From positions 30,545,647 to 30,609,646 of the forward strand of contig CM036758.1 of the NCBI GenBank assembly GCA_020796225.1: a stretch of DNA of 64,000 nt, given 5' to 3'. Shown here in pieces: positions 63,826 through 64,000 of this stretch (its first letter is position 1; every line of letters starts with the position of its first letter). The position numbers and the translations under genes were made by a program. Origin of the DNA: Arion vulgaris (taxonomy: Eukaryota; Mollusca; Gastropoda; Stylommatophora; Arionidae). Under the pieces are notes generated by a model, which saw only the letters and a program-made list of their open reading frames with translations, searched no databases and was not told the origin of the DNA.

Positions 63826-63829
63826 AAAG

Positions 63830-64000
63830 AGAGTAAAGTACTGGTAGGAGAAATGGGATGAGGTGGATGGTAGCTAATGTATTTAGTGCTGGAAGTGGAG
63901 AAAAAAAGAGTAAAGTACTGGTAGGAGAAATGGGATGAGGTGGATGGTAGCTAATGTATTTAGTGCTGGAAGTGGAGAAAAAAAGAGTAAAGTACTGGTA
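63830..64000. repeat. Tandem array T8, 77-bp unit, cut by window end
   Basis: AGAGTAAAGTACTGGTAGGA begins at 63830, 63907 and 63984, an exact 77-bp period. The visible copies appear identical, which suggests recent duplication. The array continues past the window. Confidence 0.9.

Overview
The window is metazoan nuclear DNA, most likely from a lophotrochozoan invertebrate. It is AT-leaning, has spliced exons with GT-AG borders, and consists mostly of decayed retrotransposons, tRNA-derived SINEs and minisatellites. No bacterial features, rRNA genes or convincing functional tRNA genes are visible. The lophotrochozoan placement is an inference from the LIM protein and the repeat types; the species cannot be read from the sequence.

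The only host gene I can support is an LMO4-type LIM-only transcriptional adaptor on the + strand. Three coding exons are visible: 37536-37777, 53468-53564 and 55841-55981. They join in phase (2/1, then 0) into about 160 residues with two complete LIM domains, close to vertebrate LMO4 (about 165). Vertebrate LMO4 ends in a tiny exon (Val-Cys-stop). The equivalent here was not found and may lie beyond 64000. Intron 1 is about 15.7 kb, intron 2 about 2.3 kb, and intron 3 runs out of the window.

Left part (1-37150): a graveyard of 5'-truncated LINE 3' ends (RTE-like, RNase H-bearing and C2H2-tailed types), many SINE families, a nested hAT transposon (29963-31377), a 173-bp palindrome (10032-10204) and a cluster of three minisatellites (14785-18830). 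Between the repeats lie short islands of unique, homeodomain-motif-rich sequence (about 2940-3340, 22040-22430, 26040-26400, 28220-29070) that are candidate regulatory elements.

Intron 1 (37778-53467) contains three large minisatellites (92-bp, 52/56-bp and 45-bp units, together about 5.3 kb), nested SINEs, a 294-bp piggyBac-type MITE at a TTAA site, and three further candidate regulatory islands. Intron 2 and the first part of intron 3 hold two similar same-strand reverse-transcriptase fragments that bracket exon 3. The right end has a 30-bp minisatellite of about 31 units, a double SINE insertion at one target, a Penelope-like inverted repeat and the start of a 77-bp tandem array.

Repeat family labels (SINE-A, LINE-G and so on) are mine and valid only for this window. 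I compared copies by eye, so element borders without a stated target-site duplication (TSD) are approximate.
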